Positions 27,301-39,337 of a stretch of DNA of 64,000 bases are shown in pieces. The position numbers and the translations under genes are program-made. The notes under the pieces were generated by a model. It saw only the letters and a list, made by a program, of their open reading frames with translations. It was not told where the DNA came from and searched no databases. Every line of letters starts with the position of its first letter. The stretch's first letter is position 1. The stretch comes from Bugula neritina (Eukaryota; Bryozoa; Gymnolaemata; Cheilostomatida; Bugulidae), in assembly GCA_964035545.1 (NCBI GenBank), contig OZ037767.1, positions 22,137,628-22,201,627 on the forward strand. Reading direction: 5' to 3'.

Positions 27301-28298
27301 CTACTTGATTTTTAAAAGGAAATTAAAATCAAATGTAGTTATTGGGTTGTAACTTTAAGCCAGTGTAACATTGGCTCATCTCTGTATACAAAGAACAGGT
27401 GTTTCTTAGTAATGCCTCTATGGACAGATAATACTCGACTTTGTTAGTAAATAAATCAATGATCGTGCCTTTTGAGATTATATTTGCATATTTCTCATCA
27501 TTGCTACACTTCAACTAATGTACCTTTTTTATCTATGTAATACACCACATAGAGACTCCTCAGTCATATGTGTCAATATAGGTATCAGCTTTCAATAACC
27601 TTTAGCATGACTTGGCAGGGATGAATACGTTTTTGCCTATATATGTTACAAGCACTCCTTAAGTTTATTTTAACCAATGACAAAAAATTGCTTTACTACT
27701 AGTAGATATTACAAATTAAGTACTAATGTACACACGTGTATTTAACAACATTGTTTAAAAAATAATTCCCAAATAAGATACACCTAGCTTGATATTTTGC
27801 TTTTAATCTATTGTTGATTAGCTTTAAATTATAAAGTATAGGTTAGTGACGTATATCAACAATATACTAAATGTCTAAGCAGTTCCACATGTCAACTTAT
27901 AATGCATATTTTGTGTTTTTAGGATATTTGAAAGCAGCCAGGTGCAGATTGCACTTAAAATGAATTTATTTTCATGCAAAGTCTGCCAAATTCCGCTCAC
28001 TTTAATTGACAGTTACTATCAAATATGAAGCAAGTTCTGTTATGCCATGGCAATCAGCATGAGCCAGCAGAAATTGTGGCCTGGAGATACCAGAAATAGT
28101 TTACAGACTTTAGCTTTGCAGATTGTGTTGGCATTAGATATCGTATAGTTTACATAAAAGTTAGTTAAAAAATATTTAGCTATAAAAAAGCATCAAATAC
28201 AGGCAGATTAGAAATTTAGTTCTCATATGTTTAAAAACCTGTTGAAACAGCAGCTAGAAATAGTTAAATAACATACACTTTCAATCTGTTTTAGAAAC

Positions 28299-30791
28299 AT
28301 GGCCAGTCAAGCTAGACTTCTACTGCTAATGATAGTTATAGCAAAGTCTGATAGCATCTGGTCACCAAATAACTGCTCAAACAATTGCATTTGTCATGAG
28401 ATGTGGATTGAAGCTTTGAACACCAAGCTAAATGCTCTTGACTGTCATGGTAAGGAGAAAACAGTAGGCTATACTACAATCACCAGCTAATCCCATGCAT
28501 TGTTGAACTCTAGTGAAAAAACTTTTAGAGCAATCTTTGATAAAGTTGAAACATATCCTTGCAAAATAATTTAATTAAAAATCCCGGCTAAATGTTGGAA
28601 TATGCTAATTAAATCCTTACAATGTTTTTGATGGAAGAACTAAATGCTGTAACAAATGCTTATGTATGGACTCCTTTCATATTTCATTTAGCAGGTTTTG
28701 TACTCTCATAGCAATACTTCTGAATTTAATAAACCAATTCTATTTAACTATACTGAAAATTGTATTGGCAACAACCACCTGCTTCTGTAAACCAAATGAG
28801 ACTTTGCAGTGCAAACCACATCACATCAGGATATTTCATTGGAAGTTAAATTTCATGTTAATTATGTACTCATCAAGTTGGGAATAACACAATTTCCTGT
28901 CTTTGTAGGAAGAGATTTATTGACCCTGGATGTGATACCAGAAAATGTACAAGCTTTAATGCTCAGCGGAAACAAGTTAAATATCAAGGCATTGCAACTA
29001 GAAAACCTGACAGACGTTCAATATCTTGATCTTTCTTTTAATCAATTGAAGTTACACCAAGAAGACCTACTTGAATTACTTTTCACACACTTGCAATCCC
29101 TGAGAGCACTTGATTTATCCAATAATTACCTGGAGTCGCTTCAGTCAAGTTTATTCAGCAAACTGCATTCATTAGAGTATCTATCTGTAAGCGGAAATCA
29201 AATTTCTTATATTGGAAAAAATATATTTAAACCGCTTTACAAACTCAGAACGATTAAGTTAGACCACAACAGACTAAGAAGTATAAATGGAGACTGGTTC
29301 AGTAGTGAAAGTGAGTTTATGAGAGACATGGATCTTAGTTACAATAGCATAGAAAGACTGGAAGGGGGAGATTTGTTGTACTTGAAAAAATTGGAACGAC
29401 TTACTTTAGCAAATAATAACATCAGTTACATTCAGCCAAATGTGTTTGTGGACAACAGAATTAGAGAGTTGAATCTTGCCCGAAATCTTATACCAGAAGT
29501 ACTCAATCAAGTCTTTGAGCCTCTGACTCAACTGACATCTTTAAATATGGACAACAACCCGATAAAAGAACTTAATGCCTACTCGCTGTCTAACCACCCT
29601 AACTTGAAGCTAGTGTCACTTACAAATATGCCCTTTCTCAGAATTATTCATCAACACGCTTTTCATAATTTATCACAAATTTTCAAAATTGATCTTTTCC
29701 AAAATCAAAAATTAGTATTTGTTGACCCTGAAGCCTTCAAAGACTGCTCGACTTTACAAGTTTTACATTTGCATACCTGCTCTTTGAGTGGGTTAGATGA
29801 GTCAGTTGTCACTCACTTACCTTTTCTCAGGGAGCTCAGTCTGTATAATAACCCAATACATTGTAATTGCTTAGCTACTTGGCTAAAACATATCAACTCT
29901 ACTCTTGTTGATGGTGATAAAGTAGTCTGCACTGGTCCACATGCAGTCAGGATGGCTACTCTCTATCAGCTGAATGATTCACAACTCAACGCTGAGTGTG
30001 ATCCATTGGTGATTTTACAAACGAGTAGTAGCCTATCGGTAGAGTTTGGAAGCGATGTAACTCTAGAGTGTGTAGCTTTAGGAACCAAGCATATCTGGTG
30101 GATTAGACCGGGTGAACACAAATTTCACACAAACACAACATTCAAGAAGGGAACATTAGCACTTCAAACTGTACAGCATGAGGACCAGGGACTTTACACT
30201 TGCGTAGCCAGTTTAGACAGTGCAAGCACGACAAATTCCGCCACAGTAAATCTTCAAGTGATTCATTCTGAAGTCTCTTTGAACACAGTTGCCATATCCA
30301 AGTCTTTTGTAGTAGTTCAGTGGAGTGATGCAGGTGGAACTTGTTTTATATTGTATGGAGATGGAAAGAATGGTACCACCAAGGAAATAGCACTTTCTGC
30401 AGGTATCAATCAATATACGATAGAAAATTTGCTGCCCGACACCAACTACAATGTCTGCTTGCTCTATCACAGCAAACTAGAACAAACTTGCGTTTCTGTT
30501 CATATGTTACCAGAGAGTCGGTCAGACACACCTAGGGATGGTAACTCTCGAAGCGACAGCTATTCTGACAAAAGTGTGCCAAATGTAACAAACAGTGTAC
30601 TGGTGGCTTTTATAGCAATGGCAGTGCTAGTAGTACTGGTGATACTATTAGTAGTAACTTGTATAAAGCTGAAGAGATATAAAATGTCGAAAATTGCATA
30701 TTTGCGCCAAATCAACAGTCATGACAATATCAAACTTGAAAAATGTTATAATCCAACCACAGCACCATTGTTTGATCATGAGCACATATAA
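28299..30791 (+). CDS. LRR-Ig-FN3 single-pass transmembrane receptor (LRRN/LRFN-like)
   Basis: Two coding exons, 28299-28449 and 28909-30791, join in phase 1 (CATG/gtaagg, tttgtag/GA) to give 677 residues. Exon 1 holds the signal peptide and the LRRNT cysteines (NCSNNCICHEM, then LDC). Leucine-rich repeats fill about residues 60-364 (for example LRALDLSNNYL and LERLTLANNNI). The LRRCT cap starts at NPIHCNC and ends near 413. An Ig domain covers about 415-501 (VTLECVALG, then WW, then DQGLYTC). An FN3-like domain follows to about 584 (IENLLPDTNYNVCL). One membrane segment lies at about 612-636, with a 41-residue tail. This order is that of LRRN/LRFN neuronal adhesion proteins, so cell-surface recognition is inferred; orthology to one member is not shown. 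An acceptor-like ctgttttag five bases before the ATG suggests a 5'-UTR intron. Confidence 0.85.
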
Positions 30792-30796
30792 TTATA

Positions 30797-30802
30797 AATA
30801 AA
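30797..30802 (+). terminator. Candidate polyadenylation signal of the LRR-Ig-FN3 gene
   Basis: AATAAA begins six bases after the stop codon. That is very close, and later A/T-rich signals may be used instead. Confidence 0.35.
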
Positions 30803-31800
30803 AGATATTTATGTGATATTGTTATGTTTCCACTGAAATATTATGTATACAGTCCACTCTTAATGTCTGTTGCTTATATAACAGCTTGTACATGTGCTAA
30901 TAATACTACACTGTAGCTAATTCAGTAATTAAATTTTATTTTGTAAAGCAGTATTCTGTATTGTAAATTTGTGATTTTTCAATGTATTACACTAAATATT
31001 TTTTTAGATCATGTGCATAATAATTATACATTATTCACTCTGTTTATTCAAAATATATTTATTTTTGCCTTGCATGCATCAATATACATGTACTATTGCA
31101 AACTAATATAGATAACAAAATAACCATATTTGTGCTGTCATAACCACGTTTTAGATTTAGTTGCAGACCATTCAGTGTTTAACTACATAATGTTAAGCTG
31201 CTGAGCTGTAATATATCTTATAATATAACTGCAGCATGTGTGAATGGTTTGATACTGTTTCACTCCATATGTTATAATTGTCATATTTTGTAAGTTGCTA
31301 CTATACATGTTTTCTTTTTTCAAAACCATGCATTTTAAATATTTATATCAGTCAATTAGAATATCTAGAATAAATATGAAAATAAAACTTACTTCTTTTG
31401 TATTTATTCAAGAGTACTGTGAGATAGATATACAAGAGTTTTTGCAAGTTCATAACAGAACAACCTACAACTGCCTATCAAGTTTAGCTGCATGATACTT
31501 TTTTAAAGAACAATTTCTGGTTCAATAGTTTAATCACAATCATAATAGACAGATTTGGTCTATACAGCATAGGTGTTACTGTTGGACAATCAATTAACAT
31601 GGCTCTGGACATTATTTATTTAAGTGATATATTGCTAAGAATATTTCTAACCATTCTTGAAAGTTGGTCAAAAAGTTTCTTTCTATAACTATAAGTTAAG
31701 TTATGCTGAGTTTACTGATTATTGGTTAAATCCTAATCATAATAGGTAAGAGTATTATTATATGAAGTTAATAAAAGTAATGTGATATAATGATACACAA

Positions 31801-31833
<33 letters not shown>

Positions 31834-32259
31834 TTTATTTGCTCTCACAATAATATTTATGCCAGGTTCATGAGACCTAATAAGTAACAACTTTCCTATT
31901 TATTTGTAACATGACAGATCAAGTTTAATTTTCAAAGGTTTGATTGTCGAAATTACGAATGCCATATAATATAATTAAATATATACTGTATACAGACTAT
32001 AGTAGTCGTATCATCAAACTTTTTTTATAAGACTAGTTTATAATATAGTTAAGGAGTTGTCTAACTATTACATAGTGATTATAGCACACTAGTTCGAGTT
32101 CCTTTTTCTTTCCGCCAAACGTCGTCAAAGTATTATATGGGAGATTTTGCAAGAGAGATCATTGATGATCACCGGAAATGCTATGGCTGTCGACGAAAAA
32201 CACTGTTGAGTTTTTCATTATTTTATTTCATTTACTTTTTAAAACGCTTTTTCTAAAAG
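30803..32259. other. Spacer between the LRR receptor and the Golgi-protein gene
   Basis: AT-rich, with one TA microsatellite at 31802-31831 and no coding signal. It contains the 3' UTR of the gene on the left and the promoter and 5' UTR of the gene on the right; the same strand is transcribed on both sides. Confidence 0.5.
31802..31831. repeat. TA dinucleotide microsatellite
   Basis: An uninterrupted run of about 15 TA units. Confidence 0.95.
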
Positions 32260-35200
32260 ATGATGCGAGCTAGAGGAGGTGTGACATCCTACGTTGGATA
32301 TGGAGCCTTGACACTAATTATTATGTATATTTTGTTTTTATATAATGCAACTAAAAATGGACTAAACACTTGTGAATCAAATAACACTAATCTGAAAGAT
32401 GAGAAGCGTGAACTTCTTTCACAATTGTCTGGTAACACCAATATCTATTCTTGCAATTATACTTTACTTTTAAAAAATAATTTGTATATAATACAGAGGT
32501 AAATTCTTGTGATCTAAATGTGTGACTAGATAGTTTCTCTTTTTCCTCTGGGCTCAGTAAAACTGAATGTAACTGTTGGACTTGGTGTTCCTGGCAAGTA
32601 ACATACAGTTACACTTTCACTGATATACTGATACAGTGCACTTACTCTTACTCTTAGCCTTACAGTCTCAGTGATACTCATACTAATACCTAGTCTTATA
32701 CTTGTATTGTGTTACTGTTAGTGTAATACTATTGGTATTACTATTACTATTAGTATTAGTATTGCTAATATTAATAATGATTTAATAAATAATGGTTAAT
32801 GTTTTATTATACCTACTAATACTAATACTAATAGTAATAGTAATACTTAAAATTACTTATAGTTATAGTTATAATTGATCTTATACTTAGTCTTATGCTT
32901 ATAGTAATTGGCCAGTTGTTTTTGTAGTTATTGGTATCAGTATCACACCATCACGATGACTATGTCATGTGAAAGTATAATAGTCAATAACTATAATTAT
33001 AATAGTATAATCATTATGAATATAGTTATAATGAAAATCATTAACTAATAAAGTGATCTTATAATGATAATTGACTAAGATAAAATGAAAATAGTTTTTT
33101 TATATTAATATTGATATTCTTATTCTTCATTTATTGCTAATGTCCCATTCATTACAGATTCTATAACTAGTAGTATAGCATTAACAATAATTATTATAGG
33201 CCTAATGTAAGCATGATGTGAAGTGATGAATTCCACCTGGGAAATTGAATGTAATAATTTATATGTTGACAATAGTATTGATATGAACATACCGGTAATG
33301 TTAAGTAATTAAGGCTTAGATTTTCTAATTTTGACATTAATTATTGTTAGAATATTCATTACTTGGTAAAAGCAAATACACTTAACCCAAACTTATTATT
33401 TTTACGAAAATGGCTGGTTTTAAAAGTTCTTTTCGAAAATAATTTTGAAACCTAGAACTGTTTGCTTGTCCTTGAATAAGTTGATATTTTTGCACTCAGA
33501 TATTTTATTTATACTGCTTTATAGTTACAACATTGAAAAGTTTTAGTTTGGATATCAGATTTAATGTAGCCCCAAAATTGTTCATTTTACTATCTGTTAG
33601 CTGCAGGGCTCGTGTGTTATTTGGGAGTGTTAATTTACAGGTAACAAAGTATTTGTTTTTACTTTTATACTTGTTACTGACTTGGGTTTTTGAATCAATT
33701 TTAATTAAATTCACGCAAGCACAATAACAAAGCAAAACCTAGATAAACTAAATAGTATATGAAAGAGCAGTAAAAATTCTTTTGTTACCTTAATCAAAAA
33801 TGGGTGACCCATATAATGAATTTGTTGTGGAAGATGATGTAATTAAAGTTAGTTTATTATAACTTTGGCCATGGTAAAATAGATCATGGTAAAGTATACA
33901 TGCTCTACTTTTTTTGCTGAAAATATTATGCCCACAAGAAAAGATGTGCAAAGTGTAAAAGCTGACTTTGGTGTCTGACGCTGTTGCAGAAAAGCTTGTT
34001 AGTAGAATGTTGCTTTTTACAGTGTCAGCTGAACATACGAAACGGTTGAAGCGCTCGGCAGATGATACTCAAGATTCACTACAAAAATGTACCGGTAAGC
34101 ATTCAATCAACACGCCACAAGTTTCCTTAACCTTAATAACTAAAGTCATGTGTCCGAAGAATAACTGCTTTCTATATAAAGTCCTAATTATTTTCATAAA
34201 ATAACACACAAAAAATACAGAAACACAGAGTTGCCAAATTTGAAAGGTTCAGGTGTAACTAACTATCTCCTCTGTTTGTTTTGTGTCAAGTTTCAATGCT
34301 GTTTCAATGCCATATCAAACTAAAAAAGTGCACAAAAAGCAGACCTTTTTCAATATCTTGACACTGTGAGATTACTATGTTAAAGTGTTGATTTAATCAT
34401 AGCCTTTGTCTTTTTTAGAAAAGTTGTGTAATAAAAAATTGATGAATTGTCAAAATTCTTCATTTGAGAATTTGTAGCTGGTAGAAGACAACTCTAAAAT
34501 GTTGTTTTACAAACTCAAAGTTCATAATAAGGCAGTAACACCATTTAGTTTATTGAATGCTGTGCATCATGCTAGAGGAAAGCAACTGAATAAATAGAAT
34601 TCTAGTCTAGTGAAATGACTTTCAACATTATGAACAGTTTTATAATAAATCTGGAGTTTAGATACAGAATCTGTGACCCGACCTGTTAAGGCTTCTGCAC
34701 AATATGTGTATATCTGCTCAGCTAGTGAGACATGGTGCTTATAGACAGACTTGTTTGTACTACTTGTGTTGTAACCTACTTGAACTTCTTTTGTAGCTGC
34801 CCGTAAAGAAAAAGAAAGAGAACATGTAAGCAGACTCTAGTTAGCCAAATTTCTAGTCTATTTGAATAAAAAGTTTTGAATTTTATCGTCTGAGAAATAA
34901 AATATACTGTCTTTAAATTTTAGTTCACTTCAATTTATTCTCATTTCACACAGATATGATTGTTTATTGTTGTTAATTTATTTACAGCAAGAATGCTTGG
35001 AAAAGCTCAATGACTCAAACACTAAATATAAAAATAAAGAGGTATGGGAGAGTGTAATTGTAGAATACTGTATATATGAACATGTGTATTTTACAATGGT
35101 TATATTATAAGGTGAAAAACTATTCACACATTTTAGTTATGCAAAGTATTGATACTTTTCAGTAGCTGGAAATGTTTCATGATTGTAACAGTCTGTTTAA

Positions 35201-38200
35201 AAAGATGGACTCACCGGTTCATTACAAGTTGTAATTGTAACACTTCCTTGTATATCAGACGGAGTTATCTAAATATCAAAGGGAACTGGAAGAAGCCAAC
35301 TCTAAGCTGGTTATCAAAGAGGAAGATTGTACTAGGAAGGAACAGAGCTCTTTACTGGAGTATAATAAGTATAAGGAAGAAAGGGAAAAGGTGGAAGTTG
35401 AACTTCAAGGTATTCCCTTGTTAGCGACTACTTTAGTATCTCATCCAATTATAACTGTGATGAAGATGTCTGGATTATAAAAAAAATTTATATCCGGTAC
35501 AGATTGGCTAAAATGTAGCACTTACTATTTTGTAGGTCAAATTTCTGATAAAAATTCCAAGCTGCAACAGCTGACTCAGGAATTAGCTGATCTACAGCAG
35601 CAACACAAACTACTTGAACAACAATTGAAACAACAGCAGCAGCAAGTGGTGAATCCACAGCAAGGCAACAGTAATCAGCAGCCATACATTCCTGCTGGTA
35701 ATCCAGCTGCTGGGAATCCTGCTGCAGGGAATCCAGCCGTGGGGAATCCTGCTACAGGAATACCCTCTGCTGGGAATCCTGCTCCTGGTAATCTTGCTGT
35801 TGGTAATCCCGCTGCAGGGAATCCAGCTGCTGGTAACAGTGTCCGAAATCTGGTACAGAATGTGGTGGACACTGTGCAGTTTCAGGGTGGAAACTTTCTA
35901 GATTCAAATATCGCTAATAAAAATATTCCAGCTGGTAACAGTTTGGGTGGTACTATGCAAGCAGCTAGAAACTTTGTTGGTGATGTGCCCGCAGATAATA
36001 AATTAGGTGGTGATGGGCTACCAGGCGCCGAGATTGGGATCGGACAAGCAAATAAGAATCTGATAGAAAAGAAGTTAGCTGTCAGTGCAGGCCCACCCCA
36101 TGCTCTCTTAGATACCAAGCTATTAGCTGCAGATTCAGGAAATAAGAAAACTCAGGATGAAGGGGGAGTAGCAGCCTTTCACGAAACAACTAGAAAGACT
36201 CTCTTGGATTCCATTATAAAGCGTTCGTTGGATGTAGAAGAGCCAAGAGGAGCCTTGGGTGCTGTAAAGGATGGCAACGTTAAGGGAGTGTTGGGAGAGG
36301 ACATCACACAACATAAGGAACACAATGATGGAGAAAATGCTCAGGGTGTGGACCATCAAGTGCCAGGTTTGTGGTTTAACACAAGTGTTGTTACGTTTAA
36401 TATTAGTTTAATTTATGCTTTCTGTGGGTGGTAACAGATACTTCATTAGTCTCGAGTAAGTTATCTCGACCACAGTATACATATAATGATTTATTCAGCT
36501 GTCTATGTCTATCACCTACAAGCTTGGAATATTACACTTACTATTCACATTAAATTGGGGAATGATATTTGTAACTAACCACACCCACGCTCTGATATTT
36601 TTGTTTCAGTCAACTCTCTTTGTTGTACATTGTGATCCACAACTGTGTAAACGGCTATTGTATTCAGTGTGATTCTTAGTGTACATATTCTTAAGACCGT
36701 GCATAGAAGCTTTCCTTACAGTAGCATTCATTGTGGAGTTTATACTTGAGTTTTAGTGAACTGATCATATTGCAATCTTTGTTGTTATAGAATCTTGCTT
36801 GTTGGGCTGTCTTAGAAAGTCTATCATCTGTAATTTAATTGTAATATTTGTTCAAATTTTAAATTTTGGGAATTGCCTGCACAATAATTATTGCAAAGAT
36901 ATTGACAGTAAATGTTCACATATTGCATGGTATGAATACAGACTAAGGTGTATAGAACTCATTGTAGAGAGATATCATGTTGGTAAAGGTAAGCTTTAAC
37001 TCTCTATTGAGTGCGGCTGCTGCTATGCCACTGACAGATATTGAAATGGCACTGCTTATGCACACCCATATTATTTAATTGAATGTGGAAGCTACTGTAC
37101 TGAGACTTACAAGAAATCTCCCTCCACTGTCTGTTTTCTTATATAGCTGTCTGTCTGTTTGTCGGCAATAATTTTGCAATGCCTTAGTTGCTGAAACTCT
37201 CGTCACACCTAATAAAACTCTATATCCAGGTGTGTGCTTACCTTGTAAGTGCTGTTGCCCATAGACTCTTAGACAGAACCAGCTAACATATACCTAATCC
37301 CTCGCCTTGATATTTTGCTCTATTGCTGTCTGGAGTTGCCTTCCCCACAGCTTTACTCTCTGTCCTAAGTTGATGCTGGCTGGTTGCAGGAATTACTTTT
37401 CTTTTTGATTCTTAGACTAACCTCTACATAATCTTGTATTGTATAATGTGGGACTTGTACTTGTTATTAGAAGGTTCTTAGACATAGCTTGTATTTATCT
37501 GTTGATGAATAATTGGGTGATTCTTGGTGGATTTATTCAAATTTACTCTCATTATTAGATGTCAAATATATGGCTAAGCAAGCAATTAATATGGCTTAAG
37601 TTGCGTTTATACCTCTGCTGAAAAAAGTACCGGGTTTAAGTTAATAATGCTTGTCAGGATACCCCTTTATAGTCAAGCTGAAACTCGTTGAAATCATATT
37701 GATGCGATTGCTCACTTTCTGAAATTGAAATTTGACTTGCATAATAGCTATTTGATGCCCTTTGTAAACGTCATGAATTAGTGAAGCGGAAAGCATAAAA
37801 TAGATAATTGAGAAGGCGTAGGCTATATAATTATAACCGTATAAGTACGTTGTCTAATCGCCAAAGTAATAACTAAATAACGATGTTTACAAGGAGTTAT
37901 TACTCCTATTCTAAAATTGGCTGATTAAGTTATCACAGTACAAAAATTTCAACGAGTGGCTTTTACAATGCAATGCAACTCGGAGAAATTTCAACCCGGC
38001 CAAATTGAATTTTTGACCGAAAATCGTGAAGGTATAAACGCAACTTTGCTATGGGTTATGGTGTTTATGAAACATATCCATGATTTCACCTCCTCATATA
38101 ATTGATCTGTACTCTCACCCTTTACCTTGCAGACGTTGCTGATGGGATGAATAATGCACAATATAAACAAGATGGCAGATTACCTCCCCAACAACCTCTA

Positions 38201-39337
38201 CCACTTCATCCCTTGGAAGGTAAGTCTGATGCAAATGAATAAATGCTGACATAATCAAACCCTCTGTTACTTCTATTATTAACTGTTAAGTATGTATGAT
38301 AAGTTTTCCATTTCTGAAGTGCAGTCCAAGTTACATTTTATTTTTCTTGCATCTGTTAAAATGTTAAATTAATTTAGATGCTGTGTTCCTTAGTGTTGAA
38401 AGGCTATCTTTAAAACACACGAGCCAACTTGATATAAAAGCTTACTTTCTGTCTCAATGCCTCGTGACTGTTGGTTCGTATTTCAGGTAACGAAATAAAT
38501 GGTGTTGGAGATTTCCATGACAAGGTTGGTAATTGTCTTCTCATGTCTTGCTCAGACCTCTATATGAAATTGTTGACCCATTTAACTGTGCAGTGTGTAA
38601 ACAGTTTTAGCTTGGTAATGTTTGGTTAATCAGGAGGCCCACATCATTGCACTGCTTATTATTATTGTTATTGATTAACAGTTTAAAGCTATTTTCACTC
38701 TTCCATGAGGAACAGTTGTGGCCTAGTCTTGTATGACATAGGTCACGGGTTCAACTCCCAGCCATTAATTGCTCATGGGTGACACCAAAAGCCCTCAAAC
38801 CATGTTGCCAGCATGGTTTGAGGCCGAGTCTTTAACTCGCTTAAAATACTCCCTCATTAGGGTTTCTCGCTGGGAAAGAGACTTCAAACAGACGTGAGAA
38901 TATAACTCTTTGATTAGTTCTCTTTATTCTGTTCATTCTAGCCTCAAAACCATGTTAAAAATGGTACTGGTAAGGCTATGTCTGTTGATGCTTCCACATT
39001 TAAAACTGCTAGTAATCATGCTGCTGAAACTAGCTCTAAGTCTGGTCTTAAAGGTTTGGGTGGGGTGTTGAGGCCCCCTGCTAGCAATCGCTCAGCTAAA
39101 AACCAGAATGCTGATGAGAACAATGCCGAGGAGGCTGTTGATGAGACAACTACCAAACCTGCAGGAAAATACGATATTTCCCATAATGCACAAGATATTG
39201 CAGTGCAAGATAAAAACAATGTAGACGACGAAGACACTGCTGCGGAAGAAAGACACCAACTCAACGAACCTGCAGAGGTGGAGGCTGATCCATACCTTAA
39301 TGTCTCTCTAGATACTTCTAATAAGCAGTCACCTTAG
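32260..39337 (+). CDS. GOLM1/GOLIM4-like: GOLM1/GOLIM4-like type II Golgi membrane protein
   Basis: Nine exons whose phases all agree give 620 residues: 32260-32431, 33990-34094, 34797-34825, 34988-35041, 35259-35409, 35536-36366, 38133-38219, 38487-38524 and 38942-39337. A short basic N-terminus precedes a signal anchor at about 12-28 (GYGALTLIIMYILFLY). Then come a luminal coiled coil rich in Glu, Lys and Gln (about 40-215), nine or so GNPAA-type pentads (about 223-270) and an acidic tail ending ADPYLNVSLDTSNKQSP. This is the plan of GOLM1, GOLM2 and GOLIM4, cis-Golgi proteins that cycle through endosomes. RLKR/S at about 76-80 is a furin-type site; GOLM1 is known to be cut by furin at RVRR just after its anchor. 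The family fits well, but the exact paralogue cannot be told. The duplicated ATG at the start leaves a two-residue ambiguity. Confidence 0.78.
32600..33120. repeat. Cryptically simple TTATAG / TACTAT block in intron 1
   Basis: Short motifs such as ACTTATAG, ATTACTATTAG and TACTAATAC recur in both orientations without a fixed period. Similar sequence occurs at 54657-55330 and 59820-60640. Confidence 0.55.
35697..35837 (+). repeat. In-frame 15-bp coding repeat (GNPAA pentads)
   Basis: About nine consecutive 15-bp units encode GNPAA, GNPAV, GNPAT, GIPSA, GNPAP and similar pentads in exon 6 of the Golgi protein. The frame is conserved and third positions vary, which suggests the array is under coding constraint. 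Confidence 0.9.
38705..38880 (+). mobile_element. tRNA-derived SINE-like sequence with hairpin
   Basis: A TGGCCTAGTC box (38719-38728) and GGTTCAACTCC (38748-38758) resemble RNA polymerase III A and B boxes at near tRNA spacing. A perfect 12-bp inverted repeat follows (CCTCAAACCATG at 38793-38804, its complement at 38812-38823). It sits in intron 8 of the Golgi-protein gene, same strand. The left end is near 38705; the right end is unclear. No second copy was found in the window, so family status is inferred. Confidence 0.45.

Larger units (their letters stand above)
17379..28290. other. Long AT-rich stretch with no resolved gene
   Basis: About 11 kb without a convincing exon in my reading. 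It probably contains the missing upstream exons and promoter of the minus-strand membrane gene at 15.9 kb, and the promoter of the LRR receptor at 28.3 kb. It holds several short tandem repeats, listed separately. Confidence 0.4.

Noticed and set aside
32088-32105. GTTCGAGTTCC resembling a pol III B box
   Set aside because: No A box at the right distance and no tRNA or SINE structure around it.
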